Shown here: piece after piece, positions 26,172-35,028 of the stretch
How positions within the stretch are numbered: the first letter of the stretch is position 1
Layout of the letters: every line of letters begins with the position of its first letter
Origin: Nonomuraea harbinensis
GTDB lineage: Bacteria; Actinomycetota; Actinomycetes; Streptosporangiales; Streptosporangiaceae
DNA length: 64,000 nucleotides
NCBI RefSeq assembly: GCF_019396385.1
Contig: NZ_JAHKRN010000034.1
Location: 35,269 to 99,268, forward strand
Direction: 5' to 3'
Program-made: the position numbers and the translations under genes
The notes under the pieces: model-generated
The model's input: the letters and a program-made list of their open reading frames with translations, nothing else
Databases searched by the model: none
What the model was told of the DNA's origin: nothing

Positions 26172-27665
26172 CTACCGGACCGGCGGCATCGCGGGTGGCG
26201 CGTGGTGCTCGGCCATCATGGCGCGCAGCTTGCGGTTGAACGCGAACAGCCCCAGCCCCGCGACGATCGCCATCGCGGCCAGCACCAGGTAGTAGGCCGG
26301 CTCGGACATCACGTCGCCGAGCCGCCCGGTCTGCCCGCCGACCGCGTCGCCCACCGACACCGCGATGAACCAGACCCCCAGCATCTGGCCCTTGAACGCG
26401 CGCGGCGCCAGCTTGGTCGTCACCGACAGCCCCACCGGGCTGAGCGCCAGTTCGCCGAACACCTGCACCAGGTAGACCAGCACCAGCCACCACACCGACA
26501 CCCGGCCGCTCTCCGCCAGGTTCGCCGCCATCGCCATGACGACGAAGCTCAGCCCGACCATGACCAGCGCGAAGCCGAACTTCTGCGCCGTGCTCACCCG
26601 GTCGCCGAGCTTCACCCACAGCGCCGCGAACACCGGCACGAAGATCATGATGAAGAGCGGGTTGAACGACTGGGTGGTGGCCGCGTGGATCGGGATGCCG
26701 AGCAGCGACAGGTCGGTGTTGTTCTCGGCGAAGAACAGCAGCTTGCTGGGCGCCAGGTCGTAGATCATCCAGAAGATCGAGGCGGCGGCGAACAGCCAGA
26801 TGTAGGCCTTCATCCTGGACCGCTCGTCCTCGCTCAGGTCGTGCGCGCCCAGCATGATGTAGCCGAAGTAGGCGATCGGCACCGCGATGATCACCGCCGT
26901 CATCACCGCGGTGAACCGGCCGAGCGTGAACGTGCCCGTCGCAGCCCAGGCGCCCAGCGCGATCGCCACCGCGCCCGCCACCCCCGCCGCCGTCAGCCCG
27001 ACCCGCCGCAGCTCGTGCGGGTGCAGCGGGACCTCCGGCCGGTCGCCGACCCCGCGCAGGCTGACCCGGCCGCCGATCGTGTACTGCAGCAGGCCGAACG
27101 CCATGCCGACGGCCGCCGCGCCGAAGCCCAGATGCCACCGGTCGCCGGCCGCCAGCGAGCCGACCACGATCGGCGCGAAGAACGCGCCCAGGTTGATGCC
27201 CAGGTAGAACAGCGAGAACCCGGCGTCCCTGCGCGCGTCGTCGTCCTCCGGGTACAGCTTGCCCACCATGACGGAGATGTTGGGCTTCAGCAGCCCGGTG
27301 CCCAGGACGATCAGCAGCAGGCCGAGCCAGACGTAGGCCGGCGAAGGAACCGGGACGGCCATGCTGATGTGGCCGCACATGATGACGAACCCGCCCCAGA
27401 ACACCGACCGGCGCGCGCCCAGGATCCGGTCCGCGATCCACCCGCCGGGCAGCGCCACCAGGTAGATCAGCGCGCCGTAGATGCCCACCACGGCCTGCGC
27501 GGTCTCCTGCGACAGGCCCAGCCCCTGATGGGCGGGTGAGGCGACCATGAACGTCGCCAGGATGGCGCGCAGCCCGTACCAGCTGAACCGCTCCCACATC
27601 TCCGTGCCGAACAGAGTCGCAAGCGCCCACGGGTGACCGAAGAACGTCTTGCCGTCGTTACCCAT
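26172..27665 (-). CDS. Proton-dependent oligopeptide transporter (POT/PTR family)
   Basis: A 497-residue major-facilitator protein with about 14 hydrophobic helices. The family's proton-coupling signature appears at the N-terminus as EMWERFSWYGLRAIL (ExxER), and the second PTR2 signature as FSLFYLGINLGAFFAP near residue 150. It imports di- and tripeptides using the proton gradient. ATG start preceded by GGAGGG. First gene of a two-gene unit with the TRIC-like channel. The divergent gap to the acyl-CoA ligase gene contains an 8-bp inverted repeat. Confidence 0.94.
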   Translation of the reverse strand: MGNDGKTFFGHPWALATLFGTEMWERFSWYGLRAILATFMVASPAHQGLGLSQETAQAVVGIYGALIYLVALPGGWIADRILGARRSVFWGGFVIMCGHISMAVPVPSPAYVWLGLLLIVLGTGLLKPNISVMVGKLYPEDDDARRDAGFSLFYLGINLGAFFAPIVVGSLAAGDRWHLGFGAAAVGMAFGLLQYTIGGRVSLRGVGDRPEVPLHPHELRRVGLTAAGVAGAVAIALGAWAATGTFTLGRFTAVMTAVIIAVPIAYFGYIMLGAHDLSEDERSRMKAYIWLFAAASIFWMIYDLAPSKLLFFAENNTDLSLLGIPIHAATTQSFNPLFIMIFVPVFAALWVKLGDRVSTAQKFGFALVMVGLSFVVMAMAANLAESGRVSVWWLVLVYLVQVFGELALSPVGLSVTTKLAPRAFKGQMLGVWFIAVSVGDAVGGQTGRLGDVMSEPAYYLVLAAMAIVAGLGLFAFNRKLRAMMAEHHAPPAMPPVR

Positions 27666-27696
27666 CCGGACCCTCCGGTCACAGGAAGCACGTGAA

Positions 27697-27781
27697 TAAT
27701 CACTGTACGTGACGGCTTCTCCAGATACTTGCCGCTACTCGCGCCGTATGGTGCGATGCATCCCAGCTGCGCAAGTGATTA
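27697..27781. promoter_or_regulatory. Inverted repeats in the POT/acyl-CoA ligase divergent region
   Basis: TAATCACT (27697-27704) is the exact complement of AGTGATTA (27774-27781), 69 bp apart. The first copy also lies in the local palindrome GTGAATAATCAC (27693-27704). Spacing suits paired operators flanking the divergent promoters; no regulator gene is adjacent. Confidence 0.4.
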
Positions 27782-27800
27782 CTGACTGAAGGCGGGTGTC

Positions 27801-29636
27801 ATGGCCGACGTCCTCGAGGTGCGGGCGGAGATCGAACGTTCCATCGCCGGGCTCACCCTGTGCGAGCAGTTGAGAAAGACCGCCGAACAATACCCCGACG
27901 CCCCCGCCTACTCCGATCCGGACGGCGACGGCTGGTCCACCCTCACCTACGGCCAGGCCAGGGAGCGGGTCCTGGAGATCGCGGCCGGCTTCGCGGCCCT
28001 GGGGCTGGAGCCCGGCGACGCGGTCGCGCTCATGATGGTCAACCGGAGCGAGCACGTGCTCGCCGACCTCGGCGCGGTGCACGCCGGAGGCGTCGGCTGC
28101 ACCATCTACGGCACGTTCGCGCCGGACCAGGTCGCTTTCGTGGCGGGCGACGTGGCGGCCAAGATCGCGGTGATCGGCGGGCCCGCCGAGCTGGCCCGCT
28201 GGGAGCCGTCGCTCGACCGGCTGCCGGACCTCCGCAAGATCATCATGCTGGAGGGGGCGCCGGAGGGCGACCGCTTCATGTCCTGGCAGGACTTCCTCGA
28301 CCTGGGCAGGGCCCGGCTGGCGGAGGACCCCGCCGCGGTCGAGGCCCGCTGGCGGGCCGTCACCGCCGGCGACCCCGTCACCGTCCTCTACACCTCGGGC
28401 ACCACCGGCCAGCCGAAGGGCGTCCCGCTCAGCCACGCCAACGTCTTCTACGAGGTGGCCTGCACCGACCGGATGGCGAACCTGCCGCTGGAAGGCACCC
28501 AGATCTCCTACCTGACGTACGCGCACATCGCCGAGCGGGTGCTGAGCCTGTACCTGCCGCTGGTCAAGGTCTCCCACGTCTACTTCTGCACCGACCTGGC
28601 CAACCTCGGCGCGACGCTCGGGCAGGTCAGGCCCGTGCTGTTCTTCGGCGTGCCGCGCGTGTGGGAGAAGATGATGGCCCGGCTGCTCGCGGTCATGTCC
28701 ACCCAGCCGGAGGAGCAGCAGGCCGCCGTGCGCCAGGCCATGGCCGCCGGCGTCGCCTGGGTGGAGGCCGGACAGTACGGCCACACCATGACGCCGGAGA
28801 TCGAGGCCGCGTACGAGAAGGCCGACAGCTCGCTGCTGTCGATCATCCGCGGCATGATCGGGTTCGACCGCGCGGAGTGGACCGCCACCGGCGCCGCGCC
28901 GCTCCCCGGCGAGGTGCAGCGCTTCTACGCAGGGCTCGGGCTGAAGGTCATCGACGTGTACGGGATGACCGAGACGACCGGGGCGTTCACCGGCAACGCC
29001 CCCGACTGCTACCGCCTGGGCACCGTGGGCAGGGCCGAGCCGGGCGCCGAGGTCCGCATCGCCGAGGACGGCGAGATCCTCACCCGGAGCCCGCTCAACA
29101 CCAGCGGCTACCTCAACCGGCCGGAGGCCACGGCCGAGCTCATCGACGCCGACGGCTGGGTGCACACCGGCGACATCGGCACCGTCGACGAGGACGGCTT
29201 CTACCGGGTGGTCGACCGCAAGAAGGAGCTCATCATCACGGCCGGCGGGGAGAACATCTCGCCCGCCGAGATCGAGAACCACCTCAAGGAGCACCCGCTG
29301 ATCGGCCAGGCGCTCGCGTACGGCGACCGCCGCCCCTACCCGGTGGCCATCCTCACCCTCGACGGCGAGATCGCCCCCGGCTGGGCGCAGTCGCGCGGCA
29401 TCTCCTACGCCACGCTCGCCGACCTGGCCGAGCACCCGGACGTGCTCAAGGAGGTGGGCGGCGCGGTGGAGACGGCCAACGCGAAGCTGGCCCGGGTGCA
29501 GCAGATCAAGAAGTGGGCGCTGCTGGGCACCGAGTGGACGCCCGAGAGCGAGGAGCTGACGCCCAGCCTCAAGCTCAAGCGGCGGGTGGTGCACAGCAAG
29601 TACGGCGATCTGATCGAGAGCCTCTACACCGACTGA
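27801..29636 (+). CDS. Long-chain acyl-CoA synthetase (AMP-forming)
   Basis: A 611-residue ANL-superfamily enzyme that activates fatty acids with ATP and CoA, like mycobacterial FadD15. The P-loop-like motif TVLYTSGTTGQPKG is near residue 195, the VYGMTETTG motif near residue 390, the adenylate-binding GWVHTGDIG near residue 455, and the catalytic lysine motif DRKKELIITAGGENISP near 475. Cytoplasmic or membrane-peripheral. ATG start; single gene divergent from the POT transporter. Confidence 0.94.
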   Translation: MADVLEVRAEIERSIAGLTLCEQLRKTAEQYPDAPAYSDPDGDGWSTLTYGQARERVLEIAAGFAALGLEPGDAVALMMVNRSEHVLADLGAVHAGGVGCTIYGTFAPDQVAFVAGDVAAKIAVIGGPAELARWEPSLDRLPDLRKIIMLEGAPEGDRFMSWQDFLDLGRARLAEDPAAVEARWRAVTAGDPVTVLYTSGTTGQPKGVPLSHANVFYEVACTDRMANLPLEGTQISYLTYAHIAERVLSLYLPLVKVSHVYFCTDLANLGATLGQVRPVLFFGVPRVWEKMMARLLAVMSTQPEEQQAAVRQAMAAGVAWVEAGQYGHTMTPEIEAAYEKADSSLLSIIRGMIGFDRAEWTATGAAPLPGEVQRFYAGLGLKVIDVYGMTETTGAFTGNAPDCYRLGTVGRAEPGAEVRIAEDGEILTRSPLNTSGYLNRPEATAELIDADGWVHTGDIGTVDEDGFYRVVDRKKELIITAGGENISPAEIENHLKEHPLIGQALAYGDRRPYPVAILTLDGEIAPGWAQSRGISYATLADLAEHPDVLKEVGGAVETANAKLARVQQIKKWALLGTEWTPESEELTPSLKLKRRVVHSKYGDLIESLYTD

Positions 29637-29705
29637 GCCGGTTTTGCCATCAGGGGCGTGTGTCGTGGCCCCGGTCATGGCCGAGCGGTTCCTACCGTCT
29701 TGAGC

Positions 29706-30512
29706 ATGATCAGATGCCTACTTCTCGCCTCGTTCGCGGCGGCGGCGCTGAGCGTGCCCGCTCCGGCGTCCGCCGCCGAGGACGAGCCCGTCATCAGGGA
29801 GATCGACGTACGGCCCGCCGCGCCCGTCGTCGGAGCCGAGGACTCCGTCCGTCTGGTGATCGACGTGGTCGCCAGGGGAGTGAGCGGGCGGCACGGGGTC
29901 GTCGTCGAGGTCGAGCCGGGCGCTCCGCCGGGGCCGGTGCTCGACAGCCGCCGGCCGGTCCGGCCGCCCGCCGCGGACGAGCGCGAGGAAGGCCGGTTCC
30001 CCCAGGAGGGACCCGGTGAGCCCAAGTCGAGCGGGTCCATCGCGGCCACGATGGCCTCGCGCCTGGTCACCGACGGCTGGCAGACCTGGCGGTTCCTGCC
30101 CGACAAGCGGCTCAACCGCTTCTATCCGGCCGGCGCCTGGACCGTGACCGTGACCGCCAGGGGCGAAGGGGGAGCGGAGCGGACCGCGTACGCCTCGTTC
30201 CAGCTCAGGCGGGAGACCAGGCTGGCGGCCGTGAAGGCGGAGCGCGACGGTGCGGGCGTGCGGGTGAGCGGCCGCCTGAAGAGGCTGGATCCGCGCGGCT
30301 ACGCCGGATTCCTGCCGTTCCGCGAGCAGCGGGTCGAGATCCTGTGGCGGCGGGACGCGTCGGACGGCTGGGAACGCGCGGCCGAGGCCGTCACCGACGG
30401 CCAGGGCGGCTTCTCGCGCATCGTGCCCGGCCGGGAGGGCGGCGAGTGGCGGGTCCGCTACCCCGGGAACGGTCAGCAGGCCGAGGACGACTCGAAGATC
30501 CACCAGTTGTAG
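29706..30512 (+). CDS. Secreted protein of unknown function
   Basis: A 268-residue protein with a Sec signal peptide (cleavage likely after ASAA near residue 22). The rest is predicted beta-rich: an N-terminal beta-sandwich-like part (about 25-150) and a C-terminal one (about 170-265) with KAERDGAGVRVSGRLKRLD, resembling the Ig-like repeat proteins that actinomycetes export. The following gene encodes a shorter secreted protein with a similar strand pattern. ATG at 29706. A hairpin with a T-rich tail follows the stop. Confidence 0.7.
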   Translation: MIRCLLLASFAAAALSVPAPASAAEDEPVIREIDVRPAAPVVGAEDSVRLVIDVVARGVSGRHGVVVEVEPGAPPGPVLDSRRPVRPPAADEREEGRFPQEGPGEPKSSGSIAATMASRLVTDGWQTWRFLPDKRLNRFYPAGAWTVTVTARGEGGAERTAYASFQLRRETRLAAVKAERDGAGVRVSGRLKRLDPRGYAGFLPFREQRVEILWRRDASDGWERAAEAVTDGQGGFSRIVPGREGGEWRVRYPGNGQQAEDDSKIHQL

Positions 30513-30526
30513 GGACAGCCGGCGGC

Positions 30527-30564
30527 GTTGCGGAATCGTGATCGGCTTTACCGCAACTTTTCCT
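30527..30564 (+). terminator. Probable terminator after the first secreted-protein gene
   Basis: GTTGCGG (30527-30533) pairs with CCGCAAC (30551-30557) across a 17-base loop and is followed by a TTTTCCTT tail. It is the only T-rich hairpin tail in this part of the window. Confidence 0.5.
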
Positions 30565-30587
30565 TACCCTTACGCGTCATTGGCGTT

Positions 30588-30612
30588 GACGCGCCCTGTC
30601 GTGGGGCGCGTC
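30588..30612 (+). promoter_or_regulatory. Leader hairpin ahead of the second secreted-protein gene
   Basis: GACGCGCCC (30588-30596) and GGGCGCGTC (30604-30612) form a perfect 9-bp stem 9 bp upstream of the GGAAGGA ribosome site. It has no T-tail, so an mRNA-stabilising 5' structure fits better than a terminator. Confidence 0.45.
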
Positions 30613-30638
30613 CTCCTACGGGGAAGGAAGTCACTTTC

Positions 30639-31115
30639 ATGATGCGACGACTCGCCGCCGGAGTGGCGGCGGCCGCCATGGGCGCCGCGGTGCTCGCCGG
30701 CACGGCCACCCCCGCGATGGCCGACGACGGAGGCCGCACGCGCCTGCAGATCGACGTCAACCCCGAGCCCGCGTGGCGCGGTCAGCCGCTGTCGGTCAAG
30801 GGCAAGCTCTCGGTGAAGTGCGACGAGGACTACATCGACGGCTTCGTGTCGGTCCACCACGCCGACCACTGCGACGAGACGGGCACCTGGCACCACCTCG
30901 GCTGGAAGCGGATCGTCATCCTCTTCAAGCCGGCCGGAAGCGGCAGGTGGGAGCACGTCGACACGGTCAAGACCTACCGTGACGGCTCCTTCCACACCAA
31001 GGTCAGGGCCCGCACGTCCGGCACCTGGCGCGGGGTCTTCGAAGGCTCCCGCCACCTGGCACCCTCCGAGGGCACCGACTGGGTGAAGGTCCTCGGCCAC
31101 CGTCACCGCCACTGA
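30639..31115 (+). CDS. Small secreted beta-rich protein
   Basis: A 158-residue exported protein: signal peptide of about 30 residues ending TPAMA, then a single beta-rich domain with one cysteine pair (KCDEDY...DHCDET) that could form a disulfide outside the cell. The tail is histidine-rich (GHRHRH). It resembles the C-terminal half of the preceding protein in strand layout. ATG (30639 or 30642) behind a good GGAAGGA site. Function unknown. A strong hairpin follows the stop. Confidence 0.72.
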   Translation: MMRRLAAGVAAAAMGAAVLAGTATPAMADDGGRTRLQIDVNPEPAWRGQPLSVKGKLSVKCDEDYIDGFVSVHHADHCDETGTWHHLGWKRIVILFKPAGSGRWEHVDTVKTYRDGSFHTKVRARTSGTWRGVFEGSRHLAPSEGTDWVKVLGHRHRH

Positions 31116-31128
31116 GAAACGCACGATG

Positions 31129-31161
31129 TCGCCCGGTCCCCCTCGCGGGGCGACCGGGCGA
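31129..31161. terminator. Bidirectional terminator between secreted-protein and amidohydrolase genes
   Basis: TCGCCCGGTC and GACCGGGCGA form a perfect 10-bp outer stem, extended inward by CCCC/GGGG with one bulged base. It lies between two convergent genes, 13 bp after one stop and touching the other. Confidence 0.8.
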
Positions 31162-31162
31162 T

Positions 31163-31915
31163 CTACTTTGTAAAGGCGAAGCTCCGGTCGGCCCGGTTGC
31201 GGCGGAACCTGCCCAGCCGCTCGAAGTCCAGCTCGTACGCGGCGACGGCGGCCGACGGCTGGGCGGTGAAGAACCCCGCGCCGTCAGCCGGCGACGGGTT
31301 CGCCAGGCCGGTCACCCCCGCGCAGGGCTGCCCGTGGTACCCGGCCTCGTGATGCCAGTCGCTGACCGCCACGTACGTCATGAACTCGTACGCCCGCGCC
31401 ACGCTCATGTGCTCCCACAGGCTGCGCGCCGGGCCGGGCGTGGGCCACTGTGTCACCGAGAACGCGGGCACCACCACCACGTCGGCCGGCGGGCCCGCCA
31501 GGCTCCCCGAGTACCACAGGTCGGCGCAGAGCAGCACCCGCACCCGGCGGCCGGCCACCTCGAAGCCGTCCCCGATCGGCGCGGGCACGACCCCGTCGTC
31601 CCGCTCGACCCCGTACGGGTGGGACTTGCCGTACCCGGCCAGCACCTCGCCGGACGCGGAGACCGCCAGACCCTGGTTGACCTTGTCGGCGCCGGCGGGC
31701 GCGTAGTGGGAGCCGCCCACGACGGCGGCGCGGGCCCGTGCCGCCAGGCCGCGCAGCCGCTCCAGGTACTCCCGCCGCGGCAGCTCGGAGCCGGCCAGCT
31801 CGGGGAGCACCACCAGGTCGGCGGGCGGGGCGCCGGCCAGCAGCGTCTCGACGGCGGTGAGGTTCGCGTGGCCGTCGGGGGACCAGCGGGCGGGCTGGAC
31901 GAGGAGGATCCGCAC
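31163..31915 (-). CDS. Carbon-nitrogen hydrolase (nitrilase superfamily)
   Basis: A 250-residue cytoplasmic amidase-fold enzyme. The Glu-Lys-Cys triad is intact: Glu39 in VVLPELAGSE, Lys97 in GYGKSHPYG and Cys130 in VLLCADLWY. Length and motifs fit the omega-amidase/N-carbamoylase-like branches; substrate is not predictable. It stands alone, convergent to the secreted-protein gene and divergent from the aminotransferase. Confidence 0.9.
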   Translation of the reverse strand: MRILLVQPARWSPDGHANLTAVETLLAGAPPADLVVLPELAGSELPRREYLERLRGLAARARAAVVGGSHYAPAGADKVNQGLAVSASGEVLAGYGKSHPYGVERDDGVVPAPIGDGFEVAGRRVRVLLCADLWYSGSLAGPPADVVVVPAFSVTQWPTPGPARSLWEHMSVARAYEFMTYVAVSDWHHEAGYHGQPCAGVTGLANPSPADGAGFFTAQPSAAVAAYELDFERLGRFRRNRADRSFAFTK

Positions 31916-32050
31916 GAATCCGCTCCTTCGGGGGTTTTCCTCGCATCATGCCAGGCGGCCCCGAGGCGGCCTCGGGCCGTCCCCCCGCTGAACCCGGGTC
32001 TGCCCTGGCGCGTACCTTCTCACGTTCTGTTCAGGTGCCATGGAGGTGTC

Positions 32051-33214
32051 GTGGAGCTCAGCCTTTTGCGTGCCCAGGCGCACAGCCCTTCGTACTTCTC
32101 GTTGCTGCGCGGCTCCGACGGCCAGCGCCCGCCGGTGGACTTCTGCATCCCGTGCAACCCGTACTTCCCCACGCCGGAGATCTTCGAGCACCTGGGGAGG
32201 AACCTGGAGACGATCCTGAAGTTCTACCCGAGCGGAGCCGACACCATCACCGCCGAACTGGCGGCCACGATGGGGCTCCACCCCAAGACCGTGGCCATGG
32301 GCAACGGCTCCACCGAGCTGATCACCTGGATCGACCACCTGCTGGTGCGGGAGAGCCTGGCGATCCCCATCCCCACCTTCGGCCGCTGGACCGACCAGCC
32401 GATGGAGACCGGCAAGCGGGTCGACATGTATCCGCTGCTGGAGAGCCGGGGCTTCGCGCTCAACGTCAACGACTACGTGTCGTTCATCCGTACCCGCGGC
32501 TCCCGCGTCGCGGTCATCTGCAACCCGAACAACCCCGACGGCGGCTACCTGCCCAAGCACGAGGTGCTGCACCTGCTCGACCAGCTCATCGACCTCGACC
32601 TGGTGATCGTGGACGAGTCGTTCGGCGACTTCGTGGACGCCGAGCCCTACCCCGGGGTGGCGGCGGAGGCGGCGGTCCGGCCGAACGTGATCGTGCTGCG
32701 CAGCCTCGGCAAGAACTTCGGGCTGCACGGCATCCGCTTCGGCTACCTGGTCGCCAATCCGGCGCTGGCCGGGAAGATCGCGGACGCGCTGCCCAAGTGG
32801 AACCTGAACTCGTTCGCCGAGGTGGTCGTGTTCATGATGAAGCAGTGCATGGGCGAGTACCAGGAGAGCCTGCGGCGCCTCGCCCAGGACCGGCGCGCCA
32901 TGTACCACCAGCTGTCGTGCATGCCGGAGCTGACGGTGTTCCCGTCGCAGGGCAACTTCCTGCTGGTGAAGCTGCCGTCCGGCTTCGACGGGGTGCCGCT
33001 GCGCGACCACCTGCTCGCCGAGCACGGCGTGTACGTCCGCGAGTGCGGCAACAAGCTGGGCACCACCAGCCAGTTCCTGCGCCTGGTGGTGCGCCCTCAG
33101 GAGGACGTGCGGCGGCTGCTGGTCGGCATGACCCAGTTCCTCTACTCGGGGAGCCTGCACGAGGTGCCGGTGATCGGGGTGCACCACCGTCACCCGAACT
33201 CGCTGTCGGCCTGA
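32051..33214 (+). CDS. Class I PLP-dependent aminotransferase (histidinol-phosphate-like)
   Basis: A 387-residue fold-type I aminotransferase. CNPNNPDGG marks the substrate/PLP pocket near residue 157, the aspartate lies in VIVDESFGDF near 192, and the Schiff-base lysine is Lys221 in SLGKNFGLHGIRFG. The sequence resembles HisC/CobD-like enzymes. GTG at 32051 is 4 bp after GGAGG. The longer in-frame reading upstream overlaps the nitrilase gene antisense and is rejected. A long hairpin follows the stop. Confidence 0.88.
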   Translation: MELSLLRAQAHSPSYFSLLRGSDGQRPPVDFCIPCNPYFPTPEIFEHLGRNLETILKFYPSGADTITAELAATMGLHPKTVAMGNGSTELITWIDHLLVRESLAIPIPTFGRWTDQPMETGKRVDMYPLLESRGFALNVNDYVSFIRTRGSRVAVICNPNNPDGGYLPKHEVLHLLDQLIDLDLVIVDESFGDFVDAEPYPGVAAEAAVRPNVIVLRSLGKNFGLHGIRFGYLVANPALAGKIADALPKWNLNSFAEVVVFMMKQCMGEYQESLRRLAQDRRAMYHQLSCMPELTVFPSQGNFLLVKLPSGFDGVPLRDHLLAEHGVYVRECGNKLGTTSQFLRLVVRPQEDVRRLLVGMTQFLYSGSLHEVPVIGVHHRHPNSLSA

Positions 33215-33234
33215 CATGCCTGGTAGGTCTGGGG

Positions 33235-33266
33235 GGGGCGCGGCGGCTGACATGCCGCGGCGCCCC
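33235..33266. terminator. Convergent terminator hairpin
   Basis: A 13-bp stem with one mismatch: GGGGCGCGGCGGC (33235-33247), loop TGACAT, then GCCGCGGCGCCCC (33254-33266). It lies between the aminotransferase and the convergent CAP-domain gene; no T-tail, as is common in actinomycetes. Confidence 0.65.
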
Positions 33267-33332
33267 GCGGTGGGAGTCGCGAGGCGCCGCGGTCTCCTCC
33301 ACACGCCGCGTGAGGAGAAGCTCAGCAGGCTG

Positions 33333-34289
33333 TCAGCGGGCGGCGAAGTTCTGGGTCCAGTAGATCTGGCCCGAGGAGTTCTTCACGGCGCCGACGCCGA
33401 TCAGGTTGTACGAGCAGTTCATGATGTTGGCCCGGTGACCCGAGCTGTTCATCCAGGCCTTGACCACGTCGGCCGGCGTGCGCTGGCCCATGGCGATGTT
33501 CTCGGCCCAGCCGCGGCCGCCGGTGAAGCCGGCCTGCCGGATGCGGTCCATGAACGAGCGGCCGTCCTGCGAGGTGTGGCTGAAGTAGCCCTTCTTGGCC
33601 ATGTCCGAGGAGTGCCCGGCGGCGGCCTTGTTCAGCTGCGGGTCGTGCTTGAGCGGCTGGCAGCCGCCCTTGGCGCGCTCGGCGTTGGTGAGGCGGACGA
33701 CCTCGTTCTCCTCGGCCGTGCCCACCGTGCCCGGCGACGAGGTCGTGGTGGGCTGGGGAGCCTGGGTGGCGGTGCGGGTGGGGGTCGGCCTGGGCGTCTG
33801 CGTCGCCGTGCGGGTCTGGGTGGGCGTCGGCCTCGGCGCCTGCGTGGCGGTGCGGGTGGCCGTCGGAGCGGGCTGGGGAGTCCTCGTCGCGGTGGGGACC
33901 GGCGTGGCGGCCAGGTCGCACTCCTTCACGCGGACCGCCCGGGACTTGCCCGCGTGGCCGCGGTAGTCGGTGGCGACGGCGTAGTACGTGCCCGGTGCGC
34001 ACGCCATCGCGACGGTGACGCGAGGGCTGCGGCCCCGGTCGGCGCCGCTCTTGAGGATCCGGTCCTTGCCCGGCACCGCTCGCAGGATGCGCACGCGTAC
34101 CGTGCCGTAGCTGTAGCAGCCGCGCAGGGCGGCGGTCGCCCGGATCTTGCCGTCGTCGGCGAGACGCGGCTTGGTCACGGAGACGCGGCAGGCCGACTGG
34201 GGCACCGTCGCGGCGTTCGCCGTGGCGACGGGTGCCGAGAGCGCGGCCGCGCCCACGAGGCAAGCGAGTACCCCTAAGGGTCTACGCAT
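33333..34289 (-). CDS. Secreted CAP (SCP/PR1)-domain protein with Thr/Pro-rich linker
   Basis: A 318-residue exported protein. A signal peptide (about 1-26, ending ATANA) is followed by a beta-rich domain (about 27-130), then a low-complexity linker (about 130-185) of repeated TATRTPQP/TATQAPRP units, and a C-terminal CAP domain (about 190-318). CAP landmarks are LTNAERAKGG, a histidine in AAAGHSSDM, the glutamate in AENIAMG and a histidine in SSGHRANIM. CAP domains in bacteria are of uncertain activity. The linker probably spans the wall and may be glycosylated. Single gene. Confidence 0.88.
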   Translation of the reverse strand: MRRPLGVLACLVGAAALSAPVATANAATVPQSACRVSVTKPRLADDGKIRATAALRGCYSYGTVRVRILRAVPGKDRILKSGADRGRSPRVTVAMACAPGTYYAVATDYRGHAGKSRAVRVKECDLAATPVPTATRTPQPAPTATRTATQAPRPTPTQTRTATQTPRPTPTRTATQAPQPTTTSSPGTVGTAEENEVVRLTNAERAKGGCQPLKHDPQLNKAAAGHSSDMAKKGYFSHTSQDGRSFMDRIRQAGFTGGRGWAENIAMGQRTPADVVKAWMNSSGHRANIMNCSYNLIGVGAVKNSSGQIYWTQNFAAR

Positions 34290-34392
34290 GTGGGGATTCC
34301 TTCCAGTTTGCGGTAGAGAGGCTGGATGGATTCCGCATTCTGCCGAGTCCGTCTCGCCTTTGTCACCAAAAACCGGATATTTGTGTAAACCA
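34290..34392. other. Upstream region of the CAP gene
   Basis: Moderately AT-rich gap between the CAP start and the terminator of the STAS gene. It must carry the CAP promoter; no clear -35/-10 pair or repeat is recognised. Confidence 0.3.
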
Positions 34393-34436
34393 AAGGGGCC
34401 TCTCAGGCGTCTGGGACGCCTGCGAGAGGCCCCTTC
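34393..34436 (-). terminator. Strong terminator after the STAS gene
   Basis: Two nested stems: AAGGGGCCTCTC pairs with GAGAGGCCCCTT, enclosing AGGCGTC/GACGCCT around a small loop. It lies about 80 bp downstream of the minus-strand STAS gene; on that strand the stem is preceded by A-rich and followed by T-rich sequence (the plus strand reads AACCAAAGGGG). Confidence 0.8.
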
Positions 34437-34518
34437 TCATGGGGATACGCGGACAGGTGGGACTCGGTTCACCACTGCCGCCGTCGAACGCGCGGCCACC
34501 GGCCCGCGCGGAGGCCGG

Positions 34519-34830
34519 TCAGCCGAGCCCGAAGGCGTCCAGGAGCCCGGCGATCCTGAGCTGGTCGAAGACCCGGGGGGTCGGGTTGACCACCCTGAAC
34601 CCGGCCTCGACCTCCCACGCCGACTTCATGGCGTCGACCAGCACGCCGACTCCGGAGGAGTCGAGGAACGTCACCTCGCCCATCTCGACCCGCACCGCGC
34701 GGGGCCGCCGCGCCGTCACCGCGGAGGAGATCGTCTCCCGCACCCGCGCGGCGTTCGTGAAGTCGATGTCGCCGCGCAGCACCACGGTCAGCGTCCCGTC
34801 CGTGACCTCGCCCACCGAAACCACGTCCAT
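34519..34830 (-). CDS. STAS-domain anti-sigma factor antagonist
   Basis: A 103-residue SpoIIAA/RsbV-type protein that in its unphosphorylated form binds an anti-sigma kinase and frees the sigma factor. The phosphorylatable serine motif is FLDSSGVGVL (Ser58/Ser59). ATG at 34830 is preceded by an AGGAGG site; an in-frame start at 34890 would add 20 residues without a better signal. Encoded alone, with no sigma or anti-sigma gene beside it. Whether it talks to the stressosome operon 20 kb away is unknown. Confidence 0.88.
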   Translation of the reverse strand: MDVVSVGEVTDGTLTVVLRGDIDFTNAARVRETISSAVTARRPRAVRVEMGEVTFLDSSGVGVLVDAMKSAWEVEAGFRVVNPTPRVFDQLRIAGLLDAFGLG

Positions 34831-34914
34831 GTCGCGTTCGCCTCCTCGGAGCCTGGGCGAGCCCTCGCCTGCTTGCCCGTACGCTGCCATACTCGGCCGC
34901 GTCCGGTCGAACCG

Positions 34915-34939
34915 GCCCGGCGCGGCGTCCGCGCCGGGC
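34915..34939 (-). terminator. Hairpin downstream of xylA
   Basis: GCCCGGCGCGG (34915-34925) and CCGCGCCGGGC (34929-34939) form a perfect 11-bp stem with a 3-base loop, about 90 bp beyond the xylA stop on the minus strand and upstream of the STAS gene. Confidence 0.55.
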
Positions 34940-35028
34940 TTCCCCCACCGCTGTCTATCATCGGGACCTCCGCGCCGCTACGGCGGGCTGCCGGTCGATC
35001 GTGCGGCGGCGTGTGCGGGGACGGCCGG

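Noticed and set aside
34831..34890. Longer start of the STAS protein
   Set aside because: No better ribosome site, and the AGGAGG site points to 34830.
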